From an uncultured Paracoccaceae bacterium (GTDB taxonomy: Bacteria; Pseudomonadota; Alphaproteobacteria; Rhodobacterales; Rhodobacteraceae), in contig CAKZRP010000020.1 of assembly GCA_937146765.1 (NCBI GenBank), forward strand, positions 1-64,000: a stretch of 64,000 nt of DNA, written 5' to 3'. The position numbers and the translations under genes were made by a program. Below, one piece after another: positions 51,818 to 60,823 of this stretch (positions within the stretch are counted from its first letter, which is position 1; each line of letters opens with the position of its first letter). The notes beneath the pieces are model-generated. The model did not search any database, had not been told where the DNA came from, and was given only the letters and a program-made list of their open reading frames with translations.

Positions 51818-51848
51818 GAATCACCGAAGCTCGTTACAGGAGAGGCAG

Positions 51849-52754
51849 ATGGCTGCAGTTGAAACCGGACCCGCGCAGGGGGCTGTGGATCTGATCTCCA
51901 ACCTCCGTCAGTTGCATGGAAGTTTTGCGGCGCGCGAACAGAAGGTGGCGGATTTTGTCTCGGCCCATCTGGAGGAGATTTCCGCCATGACCATCGCCGA
52001 GCTCGCCGGGGCGGCGGGGGTCAGCACGCCGACGGTGGTGCGCTTTTGCCGGACGATGGGCTGCGACGGGTTCCGCGAGTTCAAACTGCGGCTGGCGCAG
52101 AACCTCGCGGTCAGCCTGCAGTACCTCGCCCCCAGCCACCGCGACGCGCCGGAGGGCGGGGTGAGCGCAGTGGATCAGATCCTTGGCGCGCTTTATGCGA
52201 CCGTCAATGTGATGCGCCAACAGCTGGACCCGGCGCGGATGGATGCGGCGGTCACGGCCCTCGCCTCGGCGGGGCAGATCGTGGTGGCGGGGGTCGGTGG
52301 CGGCTCGACCATGGTGGCGCAGGAGGCGGCCAACCGACTGTTCCGGCTAGGGATTCCAGCGGTTGCGGTCTCGGACAGCTACCTGTTGCAGATGCGCGCG
52401 GCGACGCTGCGGCGGGGCGATGTGCTGTTGCTGGTGTCAACCAGCGGCGAGGCGGCGGAGATCGCCAATGCGGCCGGGATTGCGGGCGGCTATGGCGCCA
52501 CCACCATCGCGATCACCCGCCCCGGCAGCCGCTTGGCGCAGGAGGCCTCGGTGGTGATCGAGGCGGACTTGCCGGAGGACCCGGACATCCTGAAACCCAC
52601 CGCCTCGCGCTATGCCCATCTGGTGATCGTGGATGCGCTGGCGATGTCGGTGGCGCAGGCGCGCAGTGCCGAGACCACCGAGAACCTGCGCCGCATTCGC
52701 GCGTCCTTGACCGCCTACCACGGGCGCACCGGGCCGCAGCCCTTGGGCGATTGA
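51849..52754 (+). CDS. RpiR/MurR family transcriptional regulator
   Basis: A 301-residue regulator with an N-terminal RpiR HTH (EQKVADFVSAHLEEISAMTIAELAGAAGVSTPTVVRFCRTMGCDGFREFKLRLAQ) and a C-terminal SIS domain (IVVAGVGGGSTMVAQEAANRLFRLGI; LLLVSTSGEAAEIANAAG) that binds a phosphosugar or sugar acid phosphate. It is divergent from the TRAP operon, so it most likely senses a phosphorylated product such as KDPG. Its stop is 13 bp from the convergent sensor gene. Confidence 0.93.
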   Translation: MAAVETGPAQGAVDLISNLRQLHGSFAAREQKVADFVSAHLEEISAMTIAELAGAAGVSTPTVVRFCRTMGCDGFREFKLRLAQNLAVSLQYLAPSHRDAPEGGVSAVDQILGALYATVNVMRQQLDPARMDAAVTALASAGQIVVAGVGGGSTMVAQEAANRLFRLGIPAVAVSDSYLLQMRAATLRRGDVLLLVSTSGEAAEIANAAGIAGGYGATTIAITRPGSRLAQEASVVIEADLPEDPDILKPTASRYAHLVIVDALAMSVAQARSAETTENLRRIRASLTAYHGRTGPQPLGD

Positions 52755-52767
52755 GGGCGACTGACCC

Positions 52768-55700
52768 TCAGCCGCGCTGGGCGATCTGGGCGCGGAACGC
52801 CTCCAGCCGTTGTTCGAGCGCGGTAAGGCGGGTGAGGAGCACTTCACTGTCGGTGCGGTCCTTCAGCGTCAGCACAAAGCTCACGGTTTTCAGCACGTCA
52901 CGCCAGCGTGGATTGTCAGGCAGGGTCTCGATCAGCAGGTATTTGTCCAGCGTCCGGGTCTGCAGCGAGGTCTTGTCGAGGTTCACCCGCCAGAGGCCGC
53001 TGGTCTCGGCAAAGTCGATCTTGCCCTTGCCGGTGATCGCGGTCCAAAGGTCGAGCGACTCCGCCATCAGGTCCACGATCCGTTCGCGGTAGCTGTCGGC
53101 GGGGCTGGGGCCGGGCACCTCGACCAGGGCCTCGGGGATCAGCGAGGGCAGCGAGGTGTCGACCACATCGCGTAAGGATTGCACGAAATGGTCGCGGGGT
53201 GTCTCCGCGCGGCTCAGGAGCACGGCGCGCCCGCCGCCGGCTTCGGGCAGCATGGCAAAGAGGCTCACCTGCAGGCGCTGGGCGTTGAGGGTGATCTCGG
53301 CATGGACCGGCTCATCCTCCACCTCGAGCGTTTCAAGGGGAGCGAGGGCGGCGGCGGGCATCACCTCGTCAAGGCGGCTGCGGTTGGCGGTGACCCGTTC
53401 CGACAAGAGCGCCTGCGCGGCCTCGTTGGCATAGGTGACCACGCCGCGGGCGTTGACGCAGATCAGCCCGTCCTCCAGCGTGTCGAGCAGTTGCGTCATC
53501 CGGCGCTGCGACAGGCGCAGGGCGTCTTCAATCTGGATGCGTCGGTCAATCTCTTCTTTCAGCTCGCGGTTTTCCTCGGCCCGGCTGCGGGCTCGGCTGG
53601 CCTCCAACAGGGTGCGGATGCGGCTCAGCAGCTCGTCCTTCACAAAGGGTTTCACCACATAATCGTTCGCCCCCGCCTCGAACCCCGCGAGAAGGTCGCT
53701 GGTGCGGCCGCGCGCGGTCAAAAGTACGATGGGCAATTCGTGCAGCCCATGGCGGCGGCGCAGGTTGCGGGCGACGTCGAGGCCGCTCAGGCCCGGCATC
53801 ATCACGTCAAGCACGATGAGATCGGGGCGCGCCTGGGCCACGCTGCGCAGGGCGTCCGAGCCATTGGCGGCGGTGGTGACGCGATAGCCCTGCGGTTGCA
53901 GCACGTTCTGCAGCACTTGCAGGTTGATCGGCTCGTCATCCACCGCAAGGATCACCGGCGCCCCTTCGGGCGCGGCGGGGGCACTGGCGGTGAAATCGGG
54001 CGTGGGCAGGGGCAGCGCATGGGCGGTCCAATCCTCGCCGCCGTAAGCGGGCAGGTCGGAGATCGGCAGGATCAGCCGGAATTCCGCGCCGGCACCGGGG
54101 GTGCTGGCAACCTCGATCTCGCCCGTCATCAGCGCGGCGAGGTGGCGGGCGATGGTCAGGCCAAGGCCGGTGCCGGTCTTCTGCCCGGCCCCATCGGGGG
54201 TGAGCTGTTCGAGCGGGTGGAAAATCCGCTCCATATTGTCGGCGGCGATGCCCGGGCCGTGGTCGCGGATCGAGATGGCAAGGCCCGCCTCGGTTTCCTC
54301 AGCCGTGATGTCGACCGGGCTGCCGCCGCCGTATTTCACCGCATTGGACAGGAGGTTGAACAGGATCTGCTCGATCCGCACCGGGTCGGCGGTGACGGCG
54401 GGCAGATCCTCGGGCAGGGCGAGGCGCACCCGCGCCGGGTCGATCTGGAAGGTGGGCTGCAACAGGTGCAGCACGTTGCGCAGGGCATGGGCCACGTCGA
54501 CCGGTTGCAGGTCGAGCCGCATCCGCCCCTCGCGAATGCGATAGATATCAAGGAGATCGTCCACCAACCGCGACAGTCGCCTTGCGCTGAAGGTGATCAG
54601 CCGCAGTTGGCTCGCCTGCGCGGGCAGCATGTCGCCCATTGCGCCGCCCTCCAGCGTTTCCAGAATGCCGATGATGCCGTTCAAGGGCGTGCGCAGCTCG
54701 TGCGAGGTATTGGCGAGGAAGCGATCCTTCATCCGGTCGGCCTCTTCCAGTTTGGCGTTCTTCTCGCCGATCTGGCGCAGGTTCTCCTGCAGCTCGGCGT
54801 TCTTGTCGCGGATGAGGTCGAGCTGATCGCGCAGGGCGCGGCGCATCTGGTTCACCGCGCGCGACAGGCGCGCATATTCCACCGGGCGGTCATATTCCGG
54901 CAGAGCCTCGTTGAGGCTGCCGGTGGCCACCGCGCTTGCCGCCTCGGCCATGCGGCGCACCGGGCGGGTGAGGGCATTGGCGAAAAGGAGCGACAGGATC
55001 ACCAGACCGGCCACCGCCACCACCGCAATCAGGATGAGCGCGTCGCGCAATTGGTGGCTGTTCTGAAAGGCCGCGTCCTGACTGGCCTCTGCGATCACCG
55101 TCCATTCGGGAAAGGGCGCATCCAGCACCCGCCAGGCCGACAGCGAGGGGATGCCCGCCAGCCCCGCCTCCAGCACAGAAACCCCATTGGCGCTGGTCAT
55201 CTCGGCAGGCAGCAGCACCTGGGCACCGGGGGCGGGCGCGCCGCTGGAGGCGATCACCGTGCCGCCGGAGGAAATCACCGAGAGGGCGGTTTCGCTCTCG
55301 GTCATCAGGCTTTGCAGGCTGTTCTTCGGCATCCGCAGGATCATCGCGCCCTTGTGGCGGCCATGCAGCCGCACCGGCACCGCCAGATAGGCCGAAAGCT
55401 GGCCGGTCACCGCATCCTCGCCGTAGTCCTGAAACACCGGATCAAACCCCGGCTGGCTGGTGACCTTGACATAGGCCTGACCGAGGCCGGTGACCTCCGC
55501 ATCCAGCATGAGACCCAGATAGGCGTCCTTATGCACCGAATAGACCACCTGCCCGTGACGATCCGCGAGGTAGAGGTTGTCGAACTCCGCGTCCTTGAGG
55601 AATTCCATGAACCCGGCGTGAAACCGGCGATGGGTATTGGAATACTCCAAGGCCTCGCGCAGCAGGCGGTCTTCGCTGCCGACGCCGCTGGGCCGGGTGC

Positions 55701-56040
55701 GCGGACCCTCCACCCCGAAGATGTCGCGCAGCTTGGCGCCGGCCTCCTCCGGGGTGCCGTCGATTTGACGCAGGGCGTGGCTGAAGCCATAAAACTCGCC
55801 CACCGAATAGCGCACATTGGCGGATTGGGCGAGGTTCTCGGCCTGCCGACGCGCATAGGTCATGTACTGGGTGATCTCGCTCGCCTTGGCATCGCGCACA
55901 AAGGCGACCTTTTGAAAGGTCTCGGTGGTGATGGTCTGATTGACCACGCGATAGAACACCAGCCCGCCCAGCGTCAGCGGCAGGAGCGAGGCCAGAAGGA
56001 AGGTCAAAAGCAGGCGGGCGCGGATTCCCTGTAGCGGCAC
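52768..56040 (-). CDS. ChiS-like hybrid sensor histidine kinase
   Basis: A 1090-residue membrane hybrid kinase, starting at GTG 56040 after GGAG (a GTG at 56115 would add 25 residues). TM1 (about 9-33), a ~300-residue Cache-like periplasmic sensor, TM2 (about 334-354), HAMP, HisKA with H447 in TSHELRTPLNG, HATPase (N566, DHGPGIA, GTGLGLTIA) and a receiver with D745 in LIVLDVMMPG. A PAS-like segment (about 845-905) follows, then a C-terminal domain (about 965-1065) with LWRVNLDKTSLQTRTLDKYL and PRWRDVLKTVSFVL, which I read as the DNA-binding domain of Vibrio ChiS. Its divergent neighbour is a family-5 binding protein, as at the chiS locus. If so, it activates the operon directly without a separate response regulator. 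Confidence 0.8.
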   Translation of the reverse strand: MPLQGIRARLLLTFLLASLLPLTLGGLVFYRVVNQTITTETFQKVAFVRDAKASEITQYMTYARRQAENLAQSANVRYSVGEFYGFSHALRQIDGTPEEAGAKLRDIFGVEGPRTRPSGVGSEDRLLREALEYSNTHRRFHAGFMEFLKDAEFDNLYLADRHGQVVYSVHKDAYLGLMLDAEVTGLGQAYVKVTSQPGFDPVFQDYGEDAVTGQLSAYLAVPVRLHGRHKGAMILRMPKNSLQSLMTESETALSVISSGGTVIASSGAPAPGAQVLLPAEMTSANGVSVLEAGLAGIPSLSAWRVLDAPFPEWTVIAEASQDAAFQNSHQLRDALILIAVVAVAGLVILSLLFANALTRPVRRMAEAASAVATGSLNEALPEYDRPVEYARLSRAVNQMRRALRDQLDLIRDKNAELQENLRQIGEKNAKLEEADRMKDRFLANTSHELRTPLNGIIGILETLEGGAMGDMLPAQASQLRLITFSARRLSRLVDDLLDIYRIREGRMRLDLQPVDVAHALRNVLHLLQPTFQIDPARVRLALPEDLPAVTADPVRIEQILFNLLSNAVKYGGGSPVDITAEETEAGLAISIRDHGPGIAADNMERIFHPLEQLTPDGAGQKTGTGLGLTIARHLAALMTGEIEVASTPGAGAEFRLILPISDLPAYGGEDWTAHALPLPTPDFTASAPAAPEGAPVILAVDDEPINLQVLQNVLQPQGYRVTTAANGSDALRSVAQARPDLIVLDVMMPGLSGLDVARNLRRRHGLHELPIVLLTARGRTSDLLAGFEAGANDYVVKPFVKDELLSRIRTLLEASRARSRAEENRELKEEIDRRIQIEDALRLSQRRMTQLLDTLEDGLICVNARGVVTYANEAAQALLSERVTANRSRLDEVMPAAALAPLETLEVEDEPVHAEITLNAQRLQVSLFAMLPEAGGGRAVLLSRAETPRDHFVQSLRDVVDTSLPSLIPEALVEVPGPSPADSYRERIVDLMAESLDLWTAITGKGKIDFAETSGLWRVNLDKTSLQTRTLDKYLLIETLPDNPRWRDVLKTVSFVLTLKDRTDSEVLLTRLTALEQRLEAFRAQIAQRG

Positions 56041-56386
56041 GGTGGCTCCGGTGTCTTGTAGGATTGTTGCGGCGATCCTGCGGTCTGGACCGGTTCGAGG
56101 CAAGAGGGGCACCACAGCGGAGCATCAGGCGGCACAAAATTATCATCCCCTTACGGTTCTGAAATCATTCAACTATCTGCCAACGTGACAAACGAGATCC
56201 GCGCCTTTTGACGAAATTTCCGATTTTTCGGGTGTCTTTGCCGGGGGCGAGCAGACTTCATTGATGCACATCCGGCCACCGGGGAGGAGGTCCAAGCATC
56301 ACGGCATTCGGGAGCCGATGCCCCGGCGGGACATTGACGGACGGACATGAGGCGGGGCTAACCCGTCATCACAGGGAGAACATCAG
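56041..56386. promoter_or_regulatory. Divergent control region between the ChiS-like sensor and the transporter operon
   Basis: No gene is seen in these 346 bp. The part nearest the sensor holds its GGAG ribosome site. Around 56205-56245 there is an AT-rich stretch with imperfect inverted repeats: CGAAA...TTTCG, the palindrome GAAATTTC, and CCGA-TTTT-TCGG. These are the best candidates for regulator binding; no known box could be assigned. The last ~80 bp, GC-rich, would be the leader of the binding-protein gene, with GGGAG before the ATG. Confidence 0.4.
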
Positions 56387-58042
56387 ATGAAATTGACTGT
56401 CACCGCCGGGCTCTTGGCCTCGGTTGCGATTTGGACCACCGCTGCTGGGGCCGAGGAAACCGTGCTGAGCGCGCTGCCCGAGCAGGTCACCGCCTGGGTC
56501 GAGAACTTCAACCCGTTCAACCAGACCACGGCGGCACCCTCGGTTCTCGACTTCATGTACGAGCCGCTGATTATCTTCAACGCGATGGATGGCGGCAAGC
56601 CGATCTACCGGCTGGCGACCGCCTATGAATATTCCGACGACCTCGGCAGCATCACCGTGACCCTGCGCGAAGGCGTCGAGTGGTCCGATGGCGAAGCCTT
56701 TGACGCCGACGATGTGGTGAAATCCTTTGAGCTGGCGCTGAGCGATCCGGCGCTCGACAGCGTTGGCATGGCGCAGACCCTTTCTGGCGTGGAGAAGATC
56801 GACGCGCAGACCGTGCGCTTCACCCTCACCACTCCCTCAAGTCAGGCGATGTATCAGATCGTACGCGTGCCGGTGGTGCCCGAGCATATCTGGAGCGCGG
56901 TGGCGGATCCTGTCACCTTTACCAACCCGAACCCGGTCGGCTCCGGCCCCTTGACCGAGATCCGCCGCTTCACCCCGCAGGAATATGTGCAGTGCCGCAA
57001 CACCAACTATTGGGACGCCGAGAGCCTCAAGGTGGACTGCATGCGCTTCCCGCAGATCGCCAACAACGATCAGGCGCTGGCGGCAGCGGCCAATGGCGAA
57101 CTCGACTGGATGGGCTCCTTCCTGCCGGATATCGAGAACACCTATGTGGCCAAGGACCCGGAGCATCACAGCTATTGGTTGCCGGGCGGGTCTTTGGTGG
57201 CCTTTTACATGAATTTCGAAGCGAAGGAGGCAGGCGACAAGGCGGCCTTTAACGACGTGGCCTTCCGCCGCGCTGTCTCCATGGCCTTTGACCGCGAGGC
57301 GATGGTGGAGATCGCGGGCTACGGCTATCCGACGATCAACCAGTATCCGTCGGGTCTGGGGCGCGCTTTCCATTCCTGGAACAACCCCGAGGTGGACGAC
57401 AAATTCGGCGCCTTCACCCAGTATGACATCGAGGGCGCCAAGGCGCTGCTGGCGGAGGCCGGCTATAAGGACATCGACGGCGACGGCTTTGTCGAGAGCC
57501 CGGCGGGCGAGCCCATCGACCTTGAGGTCATCGTGCCGAATGGCTGGACCGATTGGGTCAACAGCTGCCAGATCGCGGTCGAGGGGCTGAATGCCGCCGG
57601 GATCAAGGCCAATGTCTCCACCCCGGAATCCGCCGTCTGGACCGAGAAGCTGATCAATGGCGATTACGACATGGCGATCAACTCGGTGCGGGTGGGTCCG
57701 ACGCCGTTCAACCAGTATCTCGACTCGCTGCACGAGAACAACCAGACCAAATCCCGCTTTGCCGCCTCGCGCTATTACAATGCCGAGCTGAGCGGGCTGC
57801 TGGATGCCTTCACCCAGACCAATGATGCGGACAAGCAGATGGCGATCATGGGCGACGTGCAGGAGATCGTCGGCGCAGAGATGCCGCTGGTCACCGTCTT
57901 CAACAACCCGAACTGGTATCAGTACAACACCAAGCGCTTTAGCGGTTTCTTCAATGCTGACAATCCGGTGGCGAATCCGGTGGTCCACAAGACCAACCCG
58001 GCCCGTCTGATCCACCTTCTGTCGCTGCGCCCGGTCGAATAA
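56387..58042 (+). CDS. ABC transporter substrate-binding protein family 5 (candidate chito-oligosaccharide-binding protein)
   Basis: A 551-residue periplasmic binding protein of the DppA/OppA type (family 5). Signal peptide about residues 1-22 (MKLTVTAGLLASVAIWTTAAGA). The mature part has DFMYEPLIIFNAMDGGKPIYRLATAYEYSDD, TVTLREGVEWSDGEAFDADDV (family signature) and RRAVSMAFDREAMVEIAGYG. Peptide binders share this fold, but the adjoining ChiS-like sensor and GH20 enzyme point to (GlcNAc)n, as for Vibrio CBP, which belongs to the same family. In Vibrio, CBP also controls ChiS activity. It heads the transport operon. Confidence 0.85.
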   Translation: MKLTVTAGLLASVAIWTTAAGAEETVLSALPEQVTAWVENFNPFNQTTAAPSVLDFMYEPLIIFNAMDGGKPIYRLATAYEYSDDLGSITVTLREGVEWSDGEAFDADDVVKSFELALSDPALDSVGMAQTLSGVEKIDAQTVRFTLTTPSSQAMYQIVRVPVVPEHIWSAVADPVTFTNPNPVGSGPLTEIRRFTPQEYVQCRNTNYWDAESLKVDCMRFPQIANNDQALAAAANGELDWMGSFLPDIENTYVAKDPEHHSYWLPGGSLVAFYMNFEAKEAGDKAAFNDVAFRRAVSMAFDREAMVEIAGYGYPTINQYPSGLGRAFHSWNNPEVDDKFGAFTQYDIEGAKALLAEAGYKDIDGDGFVESPAGEPIDLEVIVPNGWTDWVNSCQIAVEGLNAAGIKANVSTPESAVWTEKLINGDYDMAINSVRVGPTPFNQYLDSLHENNQTKSRFAASRYYNAELSGLLDAFTQTNDADKQMAIMGDVQEIVGAEMPLVTVFNNPNWYQYNTKRFSGFFNADNPVANPVVHKTNPARLIHLLSLRPVE

Positions 58043-58057
58043 CTCCTCCCCGACCTT

Positions 58058-58084
58058 CGGGACCACTCGTGATGGGTGGTCCCG
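58058..58084 (+). terminator. Hairpin after the family-5 binding-protein gene
   Basis: A 9-bp stem CGGGACCAC/GTGGTCCCG with a 9-nt loop, followed by CTTTTC. It lies between the binding-protein stop and the first permease, and probably gives partial termination, favouring binding protein over permease. Confidence 0.7.
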
Positions 58085-58128
58085 CTTTTCGCGCACCTTC
58101 TTCCTCCTAGACTACAGGGTCTGACCTG

Positions 58129-59106
58129 ATGCGTTTTCTTCTGAAGCGGCTCGGCTTTTATGCCGTGGCCTTTCTGGTGGCCGCGACCTTCAACTTCATG
58201 ATCCCGCGGATGTTGCCCGGCAACCCGGCGGATATCATGCTGGCGAATTCCGGCGGCATGATCGCGCCGGAAGCGCGCGAGGCGCTGATGGCGACCTTTG
58301 GCTTTATCGACGCGCCGCTGCACGAACAGTTCTTTGCCTATCTCGGCTCGATCTTCACCTGGGACTTTGGTCTCTCGATCAAGTTCTACCCGATGCCGGT
58401 GGCCGATGTGCTGGTGCAGGCGCTGCCCTGGACCCTGTTCCTCACGGGCTCGGCCCTGCTAATCGCCTTTTCCTCCGGCACGCTTCTGGGGATTCTGGCG
58501 GCCTGGCGGCGCGGGCGGCTCACGGATGTGATCGCCTCGCCCACCGCGCTTGCGCTGCAATCGGTGCCGGCGGTGGTGGTGGCGCTCTGCGGGCTTTACT
58601 TTCTGGCGGTGCGCAATCGGGTCTTTCCGACCTCTTATGCCTTTGACCCCAAGCTTGATCCCGCCCTGTCGTGGGAGTTCCTCTCCTCGGTTGCCTATCA
58701 CGGCTTTCTGCCGGTGGTGACCTTGAGTGTGGTTCTGGTGGGCGGCTACCTCATCACCATGCGCAACAACATGATCGGTCAGCTTGGCGAAGACTACCTC
58801 GCCATGGCCGAGGCCAAGGGGCTGAGCGATGCCCGCGTGCGTTATGCCTATGCGGCGCGCAATGCGCTCTTGCCCTCCGTGACCGCGCTGGCGCTGAGCT
58901 TTGGCGCGCTGTTCGGCGGCTCGCTCATCACCGAGGTGGTGTTCAATTACCCGGGCGTTGGCAACCTTCTGTACCTTGGCATCGTCGGGCGGGATTTCCC
59001 GCTGATCCAGGGCCAGCTCCTCATCATGACACTCGCCATGCTGCTCGCGAACCTCGCGGTGGATCTGGCCTATGTCTTCCTCGACCCCAGACTGAAGAGG
59101 GCCTGA
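58129..59106 (+). CDS. ABC transporter permease (DppB/OppB family)
   Basis: A 325-residue inner-membrane permease. TM1 is the typical LKRLGFYAVAFLVAATFNFMIPRMLPGNPADIM, followed by the family EAA loop DYLAMAEAKGLSDARVRYAYAARNALLPSVT. About six TM helices. It pairs with the next gene, whose ATG overlaps this stop (TGATG). By context it would transport chito-oligosaccharides, although on its own it cannot be told from a peptide permease. Confidence 0.93.
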   Translation: MRFLLKRLGFYAVAFLVAATFNFMIPRMLPGNPADIMLANSGGMIAPEAREALMATFGFIDAPLHEQFFAYLGSIFTWDFGLSIKFYPMPVADVLVQALPWTLFLTGSALLIAFSSGTLLGILAAWRRGRLTDVIASPTALALQSVPAVVVALCGLYFLAVRNRVFPTSYAFDPKLDPALSWEFLSSVAYHGFLPVVTLSVVLVGGYLITMRNNMIGQLGEDYLAMAEAKGLSDARVRYAYAARNALLPSVTALALSFGALFGGSLITEVVFNYPGVGNLLYLGIVGRDFPLIQGQLLIMTLAMLLANLAVDLAYVFLDPRLKRA

Positions 59107-60014
59107 TGTCCGATCTCCTCCGTACCTTCTTGCGCAACCGCAAGGCCGCCATCGGGCTCGCCATCGTGCTGGCCTATGTGGCGATTGCGCTGGCCGCGCC
59201 GCTGATCGCACCCTTTGACCCGATTGCCCGCGTGGGCCGCCCGCATCAGGCACCCTCGGCCGAGCATTGGCTCGGGACCACCCGGATGGGGCGCGATGTG
59301 TTCAGCCAGTTGATCTGGGGCACCCGCACCTCGCTGATGGTGGGGATCGTCGCCGGCCTGATCGTGACCGCGATTGGCACTTTCATCGGCATCACCGCTG
59401 CCTATTTCGGTGGGCTGGTTGACGATGTGCTGAACTTCTTCACCAATGTTGTCTTGGTGCTGCCGCAGCTGCCGCTGTTGCTGGTGCTTGCTGCATTCCT
59501 TGGGCAGGTCGGGCCTTGGGCGATTGCCCTCATCATCGGCCTCACCTCCTGGGCCTGGGGCGCGCGGGTGACGCGGGCGCAGGCGATGTCGCTGAAGACC
59601 CGCGACTTTATCCAGGCCTCCGCGATGATCGGCGAGCCGACCTGGCGGATGATCCTTGTCGAGATGCTGCCGAACCTTCTGTCGATCATCGGCTTCAACT
59701 TCATCGGTTCGGTCATCTTCACCATCATCACCGAGGCCACGCTGGAGTTCCTCGGCCTTGGCAGCCCCTTGGCGCTGTCCTGGGGGACCATGCTCTACAA
59801 TGCGCAGACCGCCTCGGCGATCATGGTTGGCGCCTGGTGGGAGGTTCTCGCGCCCTGCGCGGCCATCGTGCTGATCGGTGTTGGCCTGTCGCTGATGAAC
59901 TTCGGCGTTGACGAGATTGCCAACCCCCGGATGCGCACCCTCGGCACTGTGGCCAAGGCGCTCAGGATCGAGAAACGGCTGACCCGTCAGCGGATGCAGG
60001 AGGCCAGCCAATGA
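59106..60014 (+). CDS. ABC transporter permease (DppC/OppC family)
   Basis: A 302-residue permease starting MSDLLRTFLRNRKAAIGLAIVLAYVAIALAAP, with the family segment HWLGTTRMGRDVFSQLIWGTRTSL and the EAA loop RDFIQASAMIGEPTWRMILVEMLPNLLSI. It forms a heterodimer with the preceding permease. Coupled by 1-bp overlap upstream and 4-bp overlap (ATGA) with the first ATPase. Confidence 0.93.
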   Translation: MSDLLRTFLRNRKAAIGLAIVLAYVAIALAAPLIAPFDPIARVGRPHQAPSAEHWLGTTRMGRDVFSQLIWGTRTSLMVGIVAGLIVTAIGTFIGITAAYFGGLVDDVLNFFTNVVLVLPQLPLLLVLAAFLGQVGPWAIALIIGLTSWAWGARVTRAQAMSLKTRDFIQASAMIGEPTWRMILVEMLPNLLSIIGFNFIGSVIFTIITEATLEFLGLGSPLALSWGTMLYNAQTASAIMVGAWWEVLAPCAAIVLIGVGLSLMNFGVDEIANPRMRTLGTVAKALRIEKRLTRQRMQEASQ

Positions 60015-60823
60015 GCGCGCTTTTGTCTGTCGAGGGGCTGCGGGTCGATTATCTGACTGCCCACGCGCCTTTTACCGCCGTGCGGGACATCTCGTTCGAG
60101 ATCCGCCCCAATGAAATCCTCGGGCTGGCCGGCGAGTCCGGCTGCGGCAAAAGCACGGTGGCCTATGCGTTGATGCGCCTGCACAAGCCGCCCGCTCTGG
60201 TGCGCAAGGGGCGCATCCTGTTTCAGGGCCGCGATGTGCTGTCGTTTTCGGACAAGGAGTTGCGGGCCTGGCGCTGGTCCGAGGTCTCCATGGTGTTTCA
60301 AAGCGCGATGAACTCGCTGAACCCGGTGATGACGATCTTTCGCCAGTTTCACGACATGCTGCGGGCGCATGGGCCGGTGACGCGGGCGGATGCGATGGAC
60401 CGCACCGCGCAGATGCTGGAGATGGTGGGCATCTCTGCCGATCGGATGCACGCCCATCCGCATCAGCTCTCCGGCGGGATGCGGCAGCGGGTGGCTCTGG
60501 CTTTGGCGCTGAGCCTGCAACCGAAGCTGATCCTGATGGACGAGCCGACCACCGCGCTTGACGTGGTGGTGCAGCGCGAGATCCTGCAGGAGGTGCTGCG
60601 GCTGAAAGACAAGCTTGGCTTTTCGGTGCTGTTCATCACCCATGACATCGCCCTGATGGCGCAGATTTCTGACCGCATCGGCATCATGCGCGCGGGCGAG
60701 ATCGTCGAGATCGGCGCGGCGGAGCAGATCGTGAGCGCCCCCGCCCATGCCTATACCCGCAGCCTGTGGGAGGCGATGCCGACCCTTGCGCCGCAGATGG
60801 AAGGAGCCACCCATGTTGTCTGA
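60011..60823 (+). CDS. ABC transporter ATP-binding protein (DppD/OppD type)
   Basis: A 270-residue ATPase with Walker A GESGCGKST, Q loop MVFQSAMNSLNP, signature LSGGMRQRV, Walker B LILMDEPTTALD and the switch His in FITHDIALM. It is shorter than E. coli DppD (about 327) and lacks most of the C-terminal oligopeptide-transporter extension that holds an Fe-S cluster in some members. Overlaps the second ATPase by 11 bp. Confidence 0.93.
   Translation: MSALLSVEGLRVDYLTAHAPFTAVRDISFEIRPNEILGLAGESGCGKSTVAYALMRLHKPPALVRKGRILFQGRDVLSFSDKELRAWRWSEVSMVFQSAMNSLNPVMTIFRQFHDMLRAHGPVTRADAMDRTAQMLEMVGISADRMHAHPHQLSGGMRQRVALALALSLQPKLILMDEPTTALDVVVQREILQEVLRLKDKLGFSVLFITHDIALMAQISDRIGIMRAGEIVEIGAAEQIVSAPAHAYTRSLWEAMPTLAPQMEGATHVV

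Noticed and set aside
53179..56034. A 951-codon open frame antisense to the hybrid kinase
   Set aside because: It is a GC-rich third-position shadow; its composition is Gly/Arg/Gln/His-rich and no family segments are seen, while the opposite strand carries full kinase domains.
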